Positions 22,028-33,500 of a stretch of 64,000 nucleotides of DNA are shown piece by piece. The notes beneath the pieces were generated by a model. That model saw only the letters and a program-made list of their open reading frames with translations, had not been told where the DNA came from and did no database searches. The first letter of the stretch is position 1, and each line of letters begins with the position of its first letter. Both the position numbers and the translations under genes were made by a program. The stretch is from Odobenus rosmarus divergens (lineage: Eukaryota; Chordata; Mammalia; Carnivora; Odobenidae): assembly GCF_000321225.1 (NCBI RefSeq), contig NW_004451516.1, positions 455,504 to 519,503 of the forward strand, given 5' to 3'.

Positions 22028-22207
22028 TTTTTTAAAGATTTTATTTATTTCTTTGACAGAGAGAGAGAGAGAGAGCACAAGTAGGCAGGGCGGCAGGCAG
22101 AGGGAAAGGGAAAAGCAGGCTCCCCGATGCAGGACTCGATTCCAGGACCCTGGGATCATTACCTGAGCCGAAGGCAGACACTTAACCAACTGAGCCACCC
22201 AGGTGCC
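22028..22207 (-). mobile_element. Can-SINE, full length
   Basis: TTTTTTAAAGATTTTATTTA tail, (GA)n, GAGCCACCCAGGTGCCCC head. TSD CCAGACACTTGTATTTC (22011-22027) and CCAGCCACTTGTATTTC (22208-22224), one mismatch. Confidence 0.95.
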
Positions 22208-22307
22208 CCAGCCACTTGTATTTCATTTGCTCATTTAAAAATGGTGAGATGGCATGTTGCAGTCACAGTGGAATAGAATAGTAGGGAAGAAAGGAAGCAT
22301 ACCGATC

Positions 22308-22570
22308 AAAGGCAGAGAAGCATAATGGTTACAGCATGGCAGAGCCAGACTATTGGGTTTTAATGCTGGCACTGATATATATATATATATATAAACTTGG
22401 GCAAATTATTTAATCTTGCTTCTTGTGTAAAATGGAAATATACCAACACCTACTTCATAGGATCATTCTGAGGATTAAACAAGTTAATATAGGTGAAGTG
22501 CAAAGAATAGTGCCTGGCATATTGTAAGCCTTATATAATAAGCAATAATAATTATATATATAAATAGCAA
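22308..22570 (+). repeat. MIR SINE, nearly full length, with a (TA)n insert
   Basis: CATAATGGTTACAGCATGGC, AGACTATTGGGTTTTAATGC, (TA)n at about 22375-22392, ACTTGGGCAAATTATTTAATC, AGGATTAAACAAGTTAATAT and ATAGTGCCTGGCATATTGTA follow the MIR consensus in the sense orientation over its whole length. Confidence 0.85.
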
Positions 22571-23800
22571 TAATATATAAATAGAAATAATAATTGCTAT
22601 TATTGTTATCCAATATTTGTTTTATATTAATTTATTTGTATTTAACATCCAAACAATTGGAGAGAACTAGATGAAACTAAAATAATTTGTAGGGGACAGA
22701 AACCCAACTCAAATTGGACTTTTTAAATGGCAAGTATGCTTAGAGAGCTTGGGGAAGGGCTGTATCTCATGAAACACCAGGACGGGAAGGTATTTGGGTG
22801 ATCTTCAGTAAACAGTAGATCCACAGACAATTCAAACACCGCCAGATTTTCTCCCTCATTCTTCAAGACAGCTTCCCTCTTCTCTTTCTCTTTGCAAAGT
22901 GGCTTTCCTCCTCTCTGAAACCCTGCCGAGAAACATGGGGCTGACACATCACAGGACTTATATCCTAAATTCTAAAAACTCAGAGACATGTTTATTTTTC
23001 TCAGTTCCAATTTTAAAAACCTTCCCAGGGAAGGTTTCCCATTGCCCATTCCTGAGGTAGCTCCACAAAGGTCCAGATGGGGGCGGGGGGGTAGAACAGC
23101 TCCCAGTCCCACGGGGCTGCAAGACAGGCCTAAGCACTCCTGAACATCTTTAAAAATGTTTTTGCATGAAAACAAGATTATTTAACAGCAAAAATAAACT
23201 TCTCTGATTCAGTCCCTGCCATCTTCTCTGCCAGGATTCCTCAATTGGCTTTTCTTCTCAAGCTCAGTGAAGGCTCCAAGAGCAAAAGAAAACCTCCCAG
23301 CTTCCTGCTACTTTCCCACACTTGGAACAGAACTGTGTTTGCATGATGTTCATTTCTGAATGAGCCTTGCTTGTTGTGCATTACTTGTTTGGTCTAGATT
23401 CCAAATCTAGATGCCTAAGTTAGAGGAATTTCATTCTTGGTCCTGACCACAAGTTTTTGTTTTTAAGTTGCAAACTCAGAAAAATCACATAATTTGATTC
23501 TTATAGTTGAAATGTTGTGGCTGTGTATCATAAACTATGAAAAAGAATTTTAATAAACAAAAAATTACACTCTAAATTTGCTGTGATCTGTTTAGCATGT
23601 GGGTATGTGGATGCATGTGTGCATGTATTTTTTACGACATTCTCAGCACTTCTATTTTCATCAGAAAAACAATATGTTTCCTTCAGAATAATTCCTGATG
23701 TACCATAGGGAAGACACAGTCATTCTCTTGTATGTCTAGCTTTAAGTGCAGTGGGCACACAAAAGTGGCTCAACAAATAATTCTTTTTAAAAAAAAAAAT
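22571..23800. other. Unassigned DNA
   Basis: No family or gene recognised. The minus frames at 22723-22947 and 22972-23175 lack any recognisable domain. Confidence 0.45.
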
Positions 23801-23810
23801 GTTAGAATGG

Positions 23811-24003
23811 GGGCACCTGCGCGGCTCAGTCGGTTAAGCATCTGCCTTCGGCTCGGGTCATGATCCCAGGGTCCTGAAATCGAGTCCTGCTCAGCAGGGA
23901 GTCTGCTTCTCCCTCTGCCCCCTCCCCGCTTTAACGCTTGTGCGTGCCCACGCGTACTCGCGCGCTCTCTCTCTCTCTCGCAAAAATAAAGTCTTTTTAA
24001 AAA
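23811..24003 (+). mobile_element. Can-SINE, full length
   Basis: GGGCACCTGCGCGGCTCAGT head, GATCCCAGGGTCCTGAAATC body, then a CpG-bearing TGCCCACGCGTACTCGCGCG segment before the CT repeat. TSD GTTAGAATGG at 23801-23810 and 24004-24013. Confidence 0.93.
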
Positions 24004-24013
24004 GTTAGAATGG

Positions 24014-24716
24014 ATGAATAAATGAATGGATAAATGGGGAAAAAGGTAAAATCTCTCCAATCCTGTTAGTTACAATTCAAAAGCTACCCTGTAGGGAATT
24101 AAGAGGAAAAGCAGGGCAGTTGGGGGGGAAGGGGGGTTGTGTTCTAGATTAAAAGCAACTTCAGAACCAAGTGCAGTGAGTAGTTCTTAATTGGATCTTG
24201 TTTTGGGAGAGGAAAAAAAAGCAGCTGTATAAAACAGTATGGTATAATGGGAATAAATTGAATATGAGCTGGCCATTCAGTAATATGAGACAATTAGATG
24301 AATGTTAAGTGTGATAATGGTACAATGGTTATATAAGAAGTATCTGGGATAAATAGGATGTTTAATATTTATTTTAAAATATCTTAAATAAAAGAGGAAA
24401 CAAAGCAAAAGTTTATGGTAGAGGTATAGATGGGAAAGAAGCTACTGAAAACAAAGGTGCTTCAGTAGTTCTAAAACTACTTTACAATCCCTGAGGGTTT
24501 TTGTTAGCAGGTATAAAATACTCTTTCCTTTTTTATCTATAAAAAGAAACTATGGGCTCTTTCAATAGGACACAACCCAATTTTCCAGTATTTTTTTAAA
24601 CTTTTATCCTACTAATATACCATACTTGATATAAATCATACTTGTGACTCACTCTTTCACAAAAAGATAAAATTTCAGGGTATTCACATCCTATATCCTC
24701 GTGGAATATCCTCACT
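24014..24716. other. Unassigned AT-rich DNA
   Basis: G-rich patch GGGGGGGAAGGGGGGTTG near 24122. Otherwise nothing recognised. Confidence 0.45.
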
Positions 24717-24724
24717 CTCATCTC

Positions 24725-24933
24725 AACTTTTTTTTTTTTTAAGGTTTATTTATTCATTTTGGTGGGGGAGGGGTAGAGGGAGAGGGAGAGAAAGAATCCC
24801 AAGCAGGTTCCATGCCCAGTGCTGAGCCTGATGTGGAGCTCAATCTCATGACCCTGAGATCATGACCCTGAGATCATGACCTGAGCCAAAATCAAGAGTC
24901 GGATGCTTAACTGACTGAGCCGCCTAGGCGCCC
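24725..24933 (-). mobile_element. Older Can-SINE with a 14-bp internal tandem duplication
   Basis: Reverse-complement SINE with a G-rich GGTGGGGGAGGGGTAGAGGG variant. The unit CATGACCCTGAGAT is present twice (24847-24860 and 24861-24874). The flank CTCATCTC at 24717-24724 and 24934-24941 is a short possible TSD. Confidence 0.88.
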
Positions 24934-25049
24934 CTCATCTCTTCTTCTTAAAATCCAAACTTCCACTTACAGTCCAGGTGAAGCATCATCTTGATGGCTA
25001 AACAGTCCCAGTTGGAAGGAACCTCTCACAGCCCTACCACTCTAGAATC

Positions 25050-25240
25050 ACAGTGTTGACACTTTGATGAGCATTGGAATCATCTGGGGGTGTTTTCAAA
25101 CTGTACAACCCCAGAACTCCACCTCAAGAGATCAGCATTCAATAGGTAGAGGTTAGAGCCAAGAAATCTGTATTTTTAATAAGTGCCCCAGGTAGTTTTG
25201 ATGCAGGTGCTCCAAACACTTCATGTTGAAACAAATGCTT
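25050..25240 (+). repeat. MER5A-like hAT fossil
   Basis: GCATTGGAATCATCTGGGGG, CCAGAACTCCACCTCAAGAG, GAAATCTGTATTTTTAATAAG and CCCAGGTAGTTTTGATGCAG follow the MER5A consensus order (non-autonomous hAT-Charlie, about 189 bp). Confidence 0.8.
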
Positions 25241-25735
25241 GTCTAGACATACTTTTGAAGTTTCCTAATTGTTTTGAATACGTGTTTTCCCATCATAGGT
25301 TCAACAACCTTAAAAACAAAAATCACAATTTATAGTTTCCATACCCCTCAAGAGTCTGGCACAGTATCCTGTACATACAATGCAATATTAAATATTTATT
25401 AGGAGAAGAATTTAGAGCTAGTAAGAAGTTCTGGTCATTCTAAATATTTATATTTCTTTTAATATTGTCCTAGTTAATTTTTAAAATATTTTTAAATATT
25501 TAAATTTTAAATATTTTTAATTTTTTATATATTTAAATATTGCGGTACTAGTTTCATAGATTTAAAAAAACCCACAGTGCGTTTATAACTTTAGGTTGTA
25601 TATATACACACACGAACTGTTTTGTCAGGATTTGTCCTTAAGTGGCTTTTTTTATACAAAGTCATATAATTACATTCAAATAATAGCTAATCAGCCCTTC
25701 ACATATCTTAGTATTTACTAATAACATCAAGCTTT
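25241..25735. other. AT-rich DNA with an ATTTAAAT-rich palindromic patch
   Basis: About 25470-25545 consists almost wholly of TTTAAATATTT-type self-complementary text. No gene or named family recognised. Confidence 0.5.
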
Positions 25736-25865
25736 CTTTAGAAACTATGATGACTTCTTAAATTATGGAGGAAATATATATATAAATATATGTCATAATG
25801 TATATTTATATATTAAATGTATAAAATTTCCTCCACAATTTAAGAAATCATCACAATTCCTAAAG
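25736..25865. repeat. Long palindrome: 40-bp inverted repeat with AT-rich loop
   Basis: The left arm 25736-25775 (CTTTAGAAACTATGATGACT... to GGAAAT) and right arm 25826-25865 (ATTTCCTCCACAATTTAAGA... to CTAAAG) are reverse complements at 35 of 40 positions. All five differences are transitions, at 25742/25859, 25745/25856, 25747/25854, 25754/25847 and 25765/25836. The 50-bp centre is AT-rich and partly self-complementary (ATATAAATATA / TATATTTATAT). Could be a decayed palindromic MITE. Family not recognised. Confidence 0.9.
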
Positions 25866-26345
25866 TCTATCAATAATATACAAACACACCCATACACAGA
25901 CACATATATATGTAAATGTATAGAGAAAGAGAGGAGTTGACTTTAATTAATATATGACGTAAATGTGGTAATTAGCCCAAAGAGATTAGCCTTCTGTTGT
26001 TCCACACCCTAGGTGTTATTAGTTATTTCACAAATGTCAATTAGCTTGGACACCAGGGAAACTAGCAAATAGCATGTAGGCAAATTGATATCTATCCTCA
26101 TCTATTTTTTTCCATGTACCCTCCATTCTTTTTTTTTTAATTAGTGCTTTGTTCTGTTCCATAGTATTTGTTGATATTTTGTAGCATCTTTGTTTTGTTT
26201 TGTTTATTTAGTTCATAGTATTAGGGCTGTGGGTATTTTTACGATCCTTATGCTCCCCCCTTTTGTTTCTTAAATCTTTAGGAAGGACTATAAAATAGCA
26301 GGTAAAGGCCTTCATAGGATTAATATTTCTTTCTTTTTTTGTTCT
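25866..26345. other. Unassigned AT-rich DNA
   Basis: No gene or repeat family recognised apart from short T runs. Confidence 0.45.
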
Positions 26346-26347
26346 TT

Positions 26348-26545
26348 AAAGGTCTTTTTTTATTTTTTATCTTAGTATGGTTGACATACAATGTCACATT
26401 AGTTTCAGGTTATATAACCTCCATTCTTAATACTATTGTTGTCCCTATACTGCATGACTCTGAAGTGCTCTGGGGTAGCATTCTCTGTGTTTACCTTGCT
26501 TTGAGTTTGTTGAGTTGCATGAAATATAAATTATTGTTTTTCATT
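26348..26545 (-). repeat. L1 3'-UTR remnant
   Basis: TTTATTTTTTATCTTAGTATGGTTGACATACAATGTCACATTAGTTTCAGG-type text is the reverse complement of an L1 3' UTR found widely in carnivore and other laurasiatherian genomes. Ends approximate. The later SINE TSD lies at its right edge. Confidence 0.6.
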
Positions 26546-26564
26546 AAATTTTAGGAAGTTTTGG

Positions 26565-26758
26565 GGCACCTGGGTGGCTCAGTTGGATAAGCGACTGCCT
26601 TCGGCTCAGGTCATGATCCTGGAGTCCTAGGATCGAGTCCCGCATCGGGCTCCCCGCTCAGCGGGGAGCCTGCTTCTCCCCCTAACCCTCCCCCCTCTCA
26701 TGTACTCTCTCTCTCTCATTCTCACTCTCTCAAATAAATAAATAAATCTTTAAAAAAA
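26565..26758 (+). mobile_element. Can-SINE, full length
   Basis: GGCACCTGGGTGGCTCAGTT head, CCGCATCGGGCTCCCCGCTC, AAATAAATAAATAAATCTTT tail. Perfect TSD AAATTTTAGGAAGTTTTGG at 26546-26564 and 26759-26777. Confidence 0.96.
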
Positions 26759-26777
26759 AAATTTTAGGAAGTTTTGG

Positions 26778-28270
26778 CTATTATTTCTTCAAATAATTTT
26801 TCTCATTCTTTTCTCTCTTTCCTCTCCTTGTGGAAGTCCAATTCCATATGTTAGATTGCTTCATAACATCCCATTGGTTTTTGAGATTTTGTTCATTTTT
26901 CTTTAATCTTTTTTTCCCTCTCTTCTTAGGTTATGTAATTTCTATTGATCTTTTCAAATTCATTAGTTCTCTTTTACTCCATTTCCAGTCTTCTGTTAAA
27001 CCCATCTAGCATTTTTTAAAATTTTAGTTACTTTATTTTTCAGATCTAGACTTTACATTTTTATATAGCTACCATTCTCAAGAAATACTTGAACATCTTT
27101 TCTTTTAATCTTTTTTTAAATTTTTTCTAAAGATTATTTATTTATTTGAGAGTTAGAGAGAGAGAGAGAGTGAGCATGAGCAGTGGCAGAGGGAGGGAGA
27201 AGCAGACTCCCACTGAGCAGGGAGCCCCATGTGGGGCTCAATCCCAGGACCCTGGAATCATGTCCTGAACTGAAGGCAGACACTTAACCAACTAAGCCAC
27301 CCAGGGGTCCATTTTTTCTTTTAATCTTTAAAACATGTTTATAATAGCTACTTGGAAGGCTTTATCTAGTAAATCCAACACCTGGGCCAACTCAGGGTTA
27401 GCTTCTATTGGTTGCCTTTTTTCCCAAGGATGGGTCACAATTTCCTGCCTTTTTGGACATCTTGTAAATTTTTGGTTGAAAACTGGGATTGTAGATAATA
27501 TGGTGTAGCTACTCATAGTTCTGTTTCGTTCTGGGAATTATTGGAGTTTTATTTTACTAGGCAGTTAACTTGCCTGGATTCAACTAAAAATATAGCTCCC
27601 CCTATGGTACATAGCCTGTGGTTTCTTACAACTTCTTTTTTAGCCTGATCCCTGTAAGACTCCCTGTTACTACAAAATTCTCTGATAAGCGAAATGTTTG
27701 GACAGGGAAGAGGCTCCTTCTCTGTGATTTCTTGTTTCTAGGGACTCTTACCTATTTTCCATTGGCCCGACTGCCTTTGAGTTCTGGATCATGATATTTC
27801 AGCTTCAGCTTTCTGCCACCTGTGCTGTGCATAGTTGGAAACTGCACTGTTAAGAAAAGCATCCAGTTCACAGATCTGGATCTATATACTTATATTTTTC
27901 AGATTTCTCTCTAGGGTCTGCTTAATTTTCATCAAGCCTCTTGTCTGTACATATGTGGTTCAGCAGTCAACCATGGATTTGGACAGTTTATGCTCTGAAT
28001 TTGTGTCTTAATTGGGAGGGTCTCATGCTGCCAGGGTTTTTCTTTAAATTTCTAGCTGCTTTCCCAGTCCCAAACCCTGATCTTGATATCATTTCCTGGT
28101 AAGACTGTAGTTTCTTCCCACCACCATCTTCTACAGCCATATCTGTTTGAGTTGAACCTCACCCTGGGACCACAAGCTGCAAACACAATTCTTAAACATT
28201 CCAGTTACAGGTTTTCCAAACTCTGCCAGTCACAGTTTTCTGTTTACTTTTTAACACCTTCCAGTGTCTT
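26778..28270 (-). repeat. Ancient L1 (L1M-type) 5' region
   Basis: Plus strand carries the antisense text of an L1M 5' region: TTCAAATTCATTAGTTCTCTT, AACCCATCTAGCATTTTTTA, CATGTTTATAATAGCTACTT, GGTCACAATTTCCTGCCTTT and GGCAGTTAACTTGCCTGGAT. It is split by the SINE at 27124. Highly diverged with no usable frame. The right boundary is uncertain. Confidence 0.6.
27117..27310 (-). mobile_element. Can-SINE inserted in the old L1
   Basis: CTAAAGATTATTTATTTATTTG tail side, GAGCATGAGCAGTGGCAGAG, GGCAGACACTTAACCAACTA and CCACCCAGGGG head. The duplicated host text TCTTTTAATCTTT occurs on both sides (from about 27101 and 27316), consistent with a TSD. Confidence 0.92.
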
Positions 28271-28344
28271 TATATAGATTTTTTTAATCCAGTATTTTAC
28301 AATTTATCTGCAACTATTTTACCCCTTGCCATTAACTACATTCT

Positions 28345-28570
28345 TTTTTGAGCTACCATTTATCACACTTCTAATACATGCCAAAACATGTACTAACAAG
28401 TTACATGAGATAAGCTTACCTGGTGCAATAATCCCATTAGATTTATGTTAAGACTGAGATCAAACAGGTTTATTATCTTGCTCAAGGTCATTTAATTAAT
28501 AAGTCTGGGATTAAGAATTTAACCCAGATCCCTCTGAGTCCAGCATTATTTAGTAATATATTCTTTATAA
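28345..28570 (-). repeat. MIR SINE remnant
   Basis: CCATTTATCACACTTCTAAT, ATCCCATTAGATTTATGTTA, TCTTGCTCAAGGTCATTTAAT and AATTTAACCCAGATCCCTCTG fit the reverse-complement MIR. Confidence 0.7.
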
Positions 28571-28579
28571 TCAAATAAT

Positions 28580-28810
28580 AATGATAATTGTTTAATGCCT
28601 TCTTACTATGTACCTGGCACAGTACCAGAAGCTTAGGGTAATTCATTAATTCAGAATAACACATTTATTCCTCACAGGCCAATGAAATGAATACTATTGT
28701 CAACCCATTTGCAAATGAGAAAATTTAGCCACAGTTAAGCTTGTCTGAAGTCATACTGATATTAAGTGCTATAGCTCAGATTCAAACGTAGGGAATCTCA
28801 CTCTATACTC
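28580..28810 (-). repeat. Second MIR SINE remnant in tandem
   Basis: ACTATGTACCTGGCACAGTAC, TTATTCCTCACAGGCCAATG, AACCCATTTGCAAATGAG and CTCAGATTCAAACG in MIR antisense order, directly after another MIR of the same orientation. Confidence 0.75.
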
Positions 28811-29100
28811 AAGAACAAATTAGACTTGGAGCCTAAATGCTTCCTACAATCGAAACAAGATAAACTAGATATGCTTATAAAGATAATTGGCTATAACTTT
28901 TTAAACTGTAAATTGTTATAAAAATGACATCTGTCCTATAGCATTAAGAAATTGACATTAAAATCCAGAGTATTATAAAATAACAGAATGTAATTAATTT
29001 TCATCAAGCTATTAAAAAACTGATATTAATATCAATTGACAGACTTTTCAAAATCCTTATAATTCATTCATTCAAAGAATTATACTTTAAAATGTGGGCT

Positions 29101-29284
29101 AGGTGTGCCTGGGTGGCTCAGTCGGTTAAGCAGCTATCCGACTCTTGATTTCAGCTTAGGTCATGATCTCAGAGTTGTGAGATCAAGCCCTGCATTAGGC
29201 TCAATGCTGGGCGTAGAACCTGCATAAAATTCTCTCTCTCCCTCTTCCTCTGCCCCTCCCCGCACCCCCTTTAAAAAAAAAAAA
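29101..29284 (+). mobile_element. Older Can-SINE subfamily copy
   Basis: GTGTGCCTGGGTGGCTCAG head, then the older AGCAGCTATCCGACTCTTGA body and GAACCTGCATAAAATTCTC instead of the young GCTTCTCCCTC form. A-rich tail. Short TSD GTGGGCT at 29094-29100 and 29285-29291. Confidence 0.9.
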
Positions 29285-29291
29285 GTGGGCT

Positions 29292-30237
29292 TAAATACAT
29301 TTTTAAATCTATAACAGGTGAAACTTTTTTAAAAAATAGCTTTTATTTTAGATCCAAATGATATGCTTTTATAAAATCTGAAAACCTTTTTCTAAATTAA
29401 TTGTATACCAAAAATATCAATTATTTAAATGTTGCTTTTATATATGGCTTTTCCAAACACAAGCACCACCCCGATCATCACCATTACCACTATAGCATTA
29501 CTTTTAAAACCTGTTTTTAGCCAGAACTTCACACATTCCTTTTCAGGTGGATACTTAAATTTTAGTATTAGTCATGAGTCACTCTACAAATGACAATAAC
29601 ATTGAAAAATTATTATTGTCATGTAACTCAACAATTTTATTTAAAAAATAAACTCCAGTCCCTCGTAAGAAAGCTAATTTTAGGTGAAAGCCACATGAAA
29701 TTAACTTTTCCGAGAGGTAGTAGTTTATGTAAATTAGGAACTAGGGAAGTGACAATTTAAGTGACAACTTAAGGTGATTGCTAAATTTTAGATCTCCTAG
29801 AATAGACTCTTCAGATAAGTTTCGAGACTCACCCAGGTGAGTAATCTGTTTCAGGTAACTATTTTCCTAATGCACACATAAAAACAAATTTTATCTGTGG
29901 ATTCTCCAAAATGATATAGTTACCTTTTCCTTTGTTCTACCTGAGCCCATGAGGCAGATTGTGAACAGATTATTTTCATGGTTACCAAATGCTTTCGATT
30001 CCCAACAAGGAAAGGACTAAGGAAACTAGTAAGAGAAACACAAAGAATTATAACACACTGGGAAAGTATTAGTTAAGCTTCTTGGCCCAGTAGGCTCCAG
30101 TACAAAATCAAAGCAGGCAATCCTCTGACGAAATCAACTCCGGTCAACACTTACTATAAGTAAATCCAAATCAGATTAATAAGGGCATTTACTCCAAGTA
30201 GAGTAGTTCTAACTTCTCATTTTGTGACGTGACATTT
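29292..30237. other. Unassigned AT-rich DNA
   Basis: No repeat family or gene recognised. Confidence 0.45.
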
Positions 30238-30254
30238 AAAAGGCAATAAAATGG

Positions 30255-30486
30255 GGGCACCTGGGTGGTTTAGTCAGTTGAGCATCCTACCCTTGATTCC
30301 AGCTCAAGTCATGACCTCAGGGTAGTGAGATCAGCCCACTGTTGGGCTCCATGCTCAGCCAAGAGTCTGCTTGTCCCTCTCCCTTCCCCATGTCCCTCCC
30401 CCAACCACCCCGCACACGTGTGGGTGTACGCTCTCCTGCTCTCTCTCTCTCAAATAAATAAATAAAATGTTTTTTAAAAAATAAAT
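30255..30486 (+). mobile_element. Can-SINE, older form, with perfect TSD
   Basis: GGCACCTGGGTGGTTTAGTC head, CTACCCTTGATTCCAGCTCA body, CAAATAAATAAATAAAATG tail. TSD AAAAGGCAATAAAATGG at 30238-30254 and 30487-30503, perfect over 17 bp. Confidence 0.95.
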
Positions 30487-30503
30487 AAAAGGCAATAAAA
30501 TGG

Positions 30504-33500
30504 ATGCCCTTAAACTGTGAGTTGGCTGAAATTATTTTGACTCTTTCCATTTCATTTCCTGCCACATATCATATCTCATTCTTGCAAAAGTAATTGCTTA
30601 AAAAAAATGTCTAACAATATGTATTTAAAAAAAAAAAAAGCTATACACACTCCAGGGTTTTTTTTTTCCCGTCCATCCAAAAATATCTAATTGAAAACCT
30701 TCAATTGCCACGTTCATAAAAGAATCATGAAAATCATCGTTCAAGCCAATTACCACCCCTTTCCTAGAATGTCTTACTCTCAAATAGTTCAACTCATCTC
30801 ACCAGGCCATGGCTGTTGATATTGGTAAAACAACAAACAAATTACTCCTTCCAGGAGTAACTGCATTTCATTAACAGACTCAAAGTTGAAGGTCCTTCTA
30901 GATTCAAAGAAACAAATGTCAGATAGTGTAGACACTATGACACAACAGTGAGTAAGATATCTTTTCTGAGCAGAGAATATTTCTCAGTATCTTCTCCAAA
31001 CACACGATGTGGGTGCCACTTTCTTCGTCATTAGCCTAGCCAACACAGGACCTACGGGTAAAATCTGATTTTGCTTTGGGCCTATTTGTCACTTTACTCT
31101 TGATCAAAGGAGAAAATCTTGAGAGCTTTGACTGTTTCTGAAACATAACATACAAAAGAAGAAGGAAAGGAAGAACAGAGAAGCAGTTGATGGTTGAAAT
31201 GAGACACTGGAACATACTGCCAAAACAAAATAAACCGCTAAATTGGAATTACAATATCCCACAGATAAAATTTCCAGTAGCGCTCTAGTAAACAAAAGTC
31301 ACATTGGCTGCTTTGTCACCAACATGTTACCAGATGCTCAATTTTTGTCTCATTACATTTCAAGAGATATTATAAGTGAAGATATTTCACTCACTTAAAA
31401 ATAGAAGTCAGTAGGAAAATCCTACTAGTTGGCTTCATAGAAATACATTTTATAACCAACTCTGCTGTAATAAATCTATTCTACAAAATAATTATCTCTC
31501 TACCCATACCATATATACTCTCATTACTATTATTTGATTAGTAATATCACAAACTCTATCTCACTTTGATTAACATTTTTCTCAAGGATTATCTCAACTG
31601 AAAGAAATGTAGAATTTCAGTCTTTGACATTAATCTAAAATTCCGTTTACATAACTCATAGGTAAAGAAATGGCAGCATAGTCCAGAATGAAGTATATAA
31701 AAGCACCAGATGAAGTCTTAAAACAACTCTTTCCTGCCAGCCTACTTGCTGGGTCACCTGACTTTCAACAGCTTTTAAGTGAGTAGGATACCGCCTAACC
31801 CTACATACAAGATATCTGAGGATGAATGATTTGTGCTCTCAACTGTTCTGAAACCCTGAAAGAGAGCCTCTAACTCAGCAAAAGTCAGTTTGGGTGGGTT
31901 TCCTTTTTCATTTTTTTTTAACTTTTCATTTGTTTTCTTTATCAAATGAGGGGAAACTCAAGGTTCTTTTTACCTCTTCCTTACCAAACATGGCAAAGTC
32001 ATTCATACCAAAGCTAAAATGTAAAACTTCACCCACCATCACAGCCCTTTAATAGGCATAACTTCGTTGAATTACCCTGAGATGGAAGTTCATACACAGG
32101 AGAATGCAAATTTCAACCGTGACAAATATATTTAGCAAAAACACTTGCAATGATTGTCTAAAACAAAAGTAACTACAGAAAATGATTAATTTAATTCTTA
32201 TGTGGGTCACTCAAGTTCAAAGAATTGAAAAATGTATTAATAATCTAAAAAGTCATTCTTCTACATGAATTAAGAAACAGCTAATCATAACAGCACACAA
32301 TTTCTATTCCCAGAGACTTGGCCAGTGGAAAGAAAAACAATTCGTTGAACATCTATGGATCCTCCTTTTTAAAAAGCAGCTTTGAATAGCTATCTAAGGG
32401 AATGTTATTTTAAAATATCATTTAAAAAAGGAGAGCATTTGAACAAAAACACATATCAGATTTCATTTTATTTGTGAATTTTGGAATTTTTGCTTTATCA
32501 TAATGTCTTCAAAGAGAAGTTAGGTGGCATTGTCATCATCAAGTAAGGATTTCCTCTAGTGTCCTCAATGAGGACATTTCTAGTCATCCCAGCAGGGCTA
32601 ACAATTAAGATTTTCTATCTGGTGGTAAAAATTGAGAGGATTAAGGCTAGGCACAAGAGATGAAGTTATAAACTTAACCAATCTCAGTGAATATAAATAT
32701 AGATGGGTTCTTAGAATGTACGATTTTCTCCACTGCCACAGGTTTATCAATTTAACTCATACCCGGCCAGATGACAGGCTACTCTTTACTTATATAATTA
32801 TTTACAATGATGCATATGGCCTAGAAGTAATCCAATAAGAATCTCTGGCATTTGAGTAGAGTTAGTAGTCCCTGTGTGAATTAATGGGGCATCCACAAAT
32901 AATGTGGTACTACTCAGAAAGCATTTTCAGTACAAATTGTTACATGAGAGTCTTTAAGTCTTTAATGTTTTAACTCAAGAGCTGAAATTAAGAAATTAAG
33001 CATGTTTGTGTTTGTATGAATAATCTTGCTATGGTCGTTTTTATAAATTGATTCTCTCTCCTCCCCCCCCCACCCCCAGACTAAATAGCCTAATGTATTT
33101 ATTTAATTTGGAAATGTATTTTGGCAAAAAGTTCTCCCCACCCACCCAATTCATAACCAAGTCGCAAGGTGAATCGGTTTAGAAATCAGACCTATGAGGA
33201 AAGATGATTTTATATGCCAGAGCGATGCTCTGTGCTATTGTTTATACCTTTTTGTTGATAGTTACCCTGGAACACAAGAGGCCACACTGGCCTCTGGGGA
33301 AATAAGATTAACCATGAGTGATTAAATGCTGACATAGAATTGTAGAATTATTCAGTGATACCATAGATAACATCCATCTTAACTTTCAGATAAATACAAC
33401 ATTTCGCTCCTACAGTAATGATAAATAGTGAGAGCTTTTAAAGAGATGATGTAAACAAGGTATCAAGGTTTTATTTCAATCAACACTAAAAATAGTTATA

